This document shows, piece by piece, positions 59,830 to 64,000 of a stretch of 64,000 nt of DNA. The DNA is from Nocardioides luteus (GTDB lineage: Bacteria; Actinomycetota; Actinomycetes; Propionibacteriales; Nocardioidaceae). The notes below the pieces were generated by a model. It was not told the DNA's origin, made no database searches, and was given only the letters and a program-made list of their open reading frames with translations. The position numbers and the translations under genes are program-made. Positions within the stretch are counted from its first letter, which is position 1; every line of letters begins with the position of its first letter. The stretch is taken from positions 1 through 64,000 of the forward strand of contig NZ_JZDQ02000026.1 of the NCBI RefSeq assembly GCF_000960475.2. The letters run 5' to 3'.

Positions 59830-60288
59830 ATGAGCTTCGATACTCGCAACGGCACCCGTGGCGCCCGGCAGCCCACCGCCAACCCGCTCCTGAAGCTGGG
59901 CAACAGGCTGATGATGCGCCGGGCCCGCAAGAGCGACTCCACGACGGCCGGGATGCGCCTGCTCGTGCTCACGACCATCGGCAAGAAGACCGGCGAGCCC
60001 CGTTCGTCGCCACTGGCCTGGTTCCCGGGGGACGACGGCACCTGGCTGGTGGTCGCCTCCGCCGGCGGCGCGGCGAAGAACCCTGCCTGGTACTACAACC
60101 TCGCAGCCCACCCCGACCGCGTCACGATCGAGCTGGGCGGCGAGACCATCCCGGTGGTCGCCGAGCAGCTCCACGGAGAGGCGCGGGCGCGGGCCTGGGC
60201 CACGATCGTCTCCTCCGCTGCCAACTTCGGGAGCTACGAGAAGAAGACCGACCGCGAGATCCCGGTCATCCAACTGACCCGCGCCTGA
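59830..60288 (+). CDS. Nitroreductase/deazaflavin (F420)-type oxidoreductase
   Basis: A 152-residue split-barrel protein of the same family as the one at 31123 but without the membrane segment. LLVLTTIGKKTGEPRSSPLAWF and AKNPAWYYNLAAHPDRVTIELGG are the family core, and basic residues near the start fit binding of the acidic F420 tail. Many mycobacterial members reduce quinones or nitro compounds; the substrate here is unknown. It starts on a leaderless-type promoter and lies 37 bases before the next gene on the same strand. Confidence 0.88.
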   Translation: MSFDTRNGTRGARQPTANPLLKLGNRLMMRRARKSDSTTAGMRLLVLTTIGKKTGEPRSSPLAWFPGDDGTWLVVASAGGAAKNPAWYYNLAAHPDRVTIELGGETIPVVAEQLHGEARARAWATIVSSAANFGSYEKKTDREIPVIQLTRA

Positions 60289-60325
60289 GTTCAAATGTGA
60301 CGCGCGGCATGCGAAACTGCCCCTC

Positions 60326-61045
60326 ATGAGCAACGACCCCACCGACAAGCTCGCCGCGCCGTCGTTCGGCTTCAAGAAGAAGCGTGGGGGCACGAAGCCG
60401 GCGAACACCAAGCCCGAGAAGGCCTCCACCGAGAAGACCTCCGCGGAGAAGACCCAGGTGCTGGAGAAGACGGCGCCGCCCGTCATCGCTCCCGAGCCGC
60501 CCGCGGAGCCGGCGGAGAAGCCGGCGAAGAAAGCGGCCCCGAAGGCAGCCGAGAAGCCTGCAGCGAAGCAGAAGGCGGAGAAGCCGCCCAAGCCCGCCAA
60601 GGCACCCAAGCCTGCCCGAGAGCCGAAGGCACCCAAGCAGCCCAAGGACCCGAGCCAGCGGCGGATCAACCTCGGCACCCCGTCGGGCCTGTCCGCCGCG
60701 GTCATGATCGGCGCCATCGTGGGAGCCTTCATGTCCCTCGCCGTCTGGTTCAGCGGCACCGTGAGCCAGTGGACGCGCGGCACCTCGTCGCTCGGCGACA
60801 TGGGCGCGATCGTCCTCATCGCCGTGTTCGTCCTCGCGGTCCTGGTCGGCGGCTACCTCCTCCGCCTGGCCGGCGCCCGCTCGCCGTTCACGATCAGCTT
60901 CCTCGGTTCAGCCCTGGTCGCCGTACTCTCGATGCTCTTCCTCACCGACGTCTTCGCCCACGCCTGGGGCGTGATCATCGCCGTGTTCCTCACCGCGGCC
61001 GCGTACGCGCTCGCCTACTGGGTGACGACCAACTACATCGACTGA
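60326..61045 (+). CDS. Lys/Ala/Pro-rich membrane protein of unknown function
   Basis: A 239-residue protein. Residues 1-113 are a low-complexity Lys/Pro/Ala/Glu region with many KPxK and EKT repeats, probably disordered and cytoplasmic. Four membrane segments follow (about 121-142, 155-175, 184-203, 208-230). No known domain was recognised. GAAACT lies 7 bases before the ATG, possibly a leaderless -10. The 21-bp repeat array begins 9 bases past the stop. Confidence 0.75.
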   Translation: MSNDPTDKLAAPSFGFKKKRGGTKPANTKPEKASTEKTSAEKTQVLEKTAPPVIAPEPPAEPAEKPAKKAAPKAAEKPAAKQKAEKPPKPAKAPKPAREPKAPKQPKDPSQRRINLGTPSGLSAAVMIGAIVGAFMSLAVWFSGTVSQWTRGTSSLGDMGAIVLIAVFVLAVLVGGYLLRLAGARSPFTISFLGSALVAVLSMLFLTDVFAHAWGVIIAVFLTAAAYALAYWVTTNYID

Positions 61046-61054
61046 TCAACCCCG

Positions 61055-61145
61055 GCCGAGGCGTCACGTACGTCGGCCGAGACGTCAACGCCGTCGGCCG
61101 AGGCGGCACCGTGGTGCCACCTCGGCCGACGCGCGTGACGTCTCG
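61055..61145. repeat. 21-bp-period inverted repeat array, site 4
   Basis: Left units start at 61055, 61076 and 61097. The tip is GGCACC-GTG-GGTGCC-like, and the inverted arm runs CTCGGCCGACGCGCGTGACGT to the asd stop codon. It fills the gap between convergent genes, as at sites 1 and 3. Confidence 0.85.
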
Positions 61146-62185
61146 TCAGAGGGCGGCGGCTACCAGCTCGGCGAGCTGGACCGTGTTGAGCGCAGCACCC
61201 TTGCGGAGGTTGTCGTTCGAGATGAACAGCGCGAGGCCGCGGTTGTCCGGGACGCCCTCGTCCTGACGGATCCGGCCGACGTAGGACGGGTCCTTGCCGG
61301 CGGCGTAGAGAGGCGTGGGTACGTCGCGGAGCTCGACGCCCGGGGCGTTCGCCAGGATCTCGGTGGCGCGCTCGGGGGTCAGCGGCGAGGAGAACTCGGC
61401 GTTGACCGCGAGCGAGTGGCCGGTGACGACCGGGACACGGACGCAGATGCCGGAGACCCGCAGGTCGGGCAGGTCGAGGATCTTGCGGGACTCGTTGCGG
61501 AGCTTCTGCTCCTCGTCGGTCTCGTTGAGACCGTCCTCGACCAGCGACCCGGCGTAGGGAAGGACGTTGTAGGCGATGGTCTCGACGTACTTGTCCGGCT
61601 CGGGGAAGGCGATCGCGGACCCGTCGTAGGCGAGCTCACGGGCCTTGTCGCCGGCAGCCGCGACGCCGTTGACGAGCTCCTCGACACCAGCGACACCAGA
61701 GCCCGAGACGGCCTGGTAGGTCGACACGACGAGGCGCTCGAGACCGGCTTCGTCGTGGAGCGCCTTGAGGACCGGCATCGCGGCCATCGTGGTGCAGTTG
61801 GGGTTGGCGATGATGCCCTGGCGGGCCTCGATGACCCCGGCCATCGCCGACGGGTTGACCTCGGAGACGACCAGCGGGATCGCCGGGTCCTTGCGCCAGG
61901 CCGAGGAGTTGTCGATGACGATCACGCCGGCCTCGGCGAACTTCGGCGCCAGCGCCTTCGAAGTGGCGCCGCCGGCCGAGAAGATCGCGATGTCGAGGCC
62001 CGACGGGTCGGCGGTGGCGGCGTCCTCGACGACGATCGAACGCTCACCGAACTCGATGGTCTTGCCCGCCGAGCGCGCGGAGGCGAAGAAACGTACCTCG
62101 CCCAGCGGGAAGCCGCGCTCGAGCAGGATCTGGCGTACGGCGACGCCCACCTGCCCGGTGGCTCCCACGATTCCCAAGTTGATGC

Positions 62186-62189
<4 letters not shown>
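61146..62189 (-). CDS. asd: Aspartate-semialdehyde dehydrogenase
   Basis: A 347-residue enzyme that reduces aspartyl phosphate to aspartate semialdehyde, the second step toward lysine, threonine, methionine and diaminopimelate for peptidoglycan. The NADP turn is GIVGATGQVG at the start, catalytic Cys132 is in NPNCTTMAAMPVL, and FSAGGATSKA and YQAVSGSGVAGV are family segments. The ATG at 62189 overlaps the lysC stop as ATGA, so the two are co-translated. The longer frame upstream is a shadow of lysC. Confidence 0.96.

Positions 62190-64000
<1,811 letters not shown>

Overview
The window is high-GC, gene-dense chromosomal DNA from an actinobacterium, most likely a member of the Nocardioidaceae such as Nocardioides. 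The evidence is the gene content and order. There is a rex-hemA-hemC-cobA/hemD operon next to a BldN-type sigma factor gene. There are WhiB and mycothiol- or F420-dependent protein families, and a 33-codon gene for ribosomal protein bS22. A block from acs to a metallophosphoesterase follows the order I recall for Mycobacterium tuberculosis Rv3667-Rv3683. I see no prophage, integrase, transposase, rRNA or CRISPR array. Genus-level placement is an inference.

Layout. (1) 1-2.2 kb: a ChvE-type sugar-binding lipoprotein gene with a LacI-like and a CRP-like site upstream, then a 31-bp-period repeat array. (2) 2.2-8.5 kb, minus strand: hemL, a histidine phosphatase, a thioredoxin lipoprotein, ccdA, resB and ccsB (System II cytochrome c maturation coupled to haem synthesis), then two small genes. 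(3) 8.7-16.8 kb: a lytic transglycosylase, a TetR regulator, hemB and the rex-hemA-hemC-cobA/hemD operon. (4) 17-23 kb: a glutaredoxin-like protein, a HAD phosphatase, BldN-like sigma factor with a DUF5667 partner, an acyltransferase, an epimerase-like protein, bS22 and a small excisionase-type regulator. (5) 23-31.6 kb: acuC, a trpS gene behind a classical tryptophan attenuator, narK, a PhoX-type phosphatase, a small zinc ribbon, a 5'-nucleotidase, two low-affinity iron permease-like proteins and a deazaflavin-dependent oxidoreductase. (6) 31.7-41.7 kb: a LytS/LytR pair, two SSS-family (acetate-type) symporter systems, a large unidentified membrane protein and acs, together an acetate uptake and activation region. 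(7) 41.8-59.6 kb: nhaA, a holin-like protein, an orphan AbiEi/DUF559-like gene between repeats, then the conserved marP-nudix-tlpA-nth / crp / MBL-RidA-DUF4177 / two ArsA-like ATPases / whiB / PASTA-type PBP / metallophosphoesterase block. (8) 59.7-64 kb: tRNA-Pro(CGG), an F420-type oxidoreductase, a Lys/Ala/Pro-rich membrane protein, asd, and lysC running off the right edge.

Several threads connect these genes. CRP-like palindromes lie before the second acetate symporter operon, acs, crp itself and chvE, which suggests a local carbon-uptake regulon controlled by the Crp encoded here. Haem synthesis is divided between a Rex-linked operon, hemB, and hemL in the cytochrome c maturation operon. 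Most operons use 4-base ATGA or GTGA stop/start overlaps. Many single genes have a TANNNT hexamer 6-7 bases before the start codon, the signature of leaderless transcripts.

The most notable features are: two families of intergenic hairpin repeats (a 71-bp element in two copies, and 21-bp-period arrays at four sites plus a related 31-bp-period array), found mainly where convergent genes meet; an aspartokinase with a doubled set of ACT domains and a well-placed internal ribosome binding site; a complete trpS attenuator; and a 608-residue membrane protein of unknown function.
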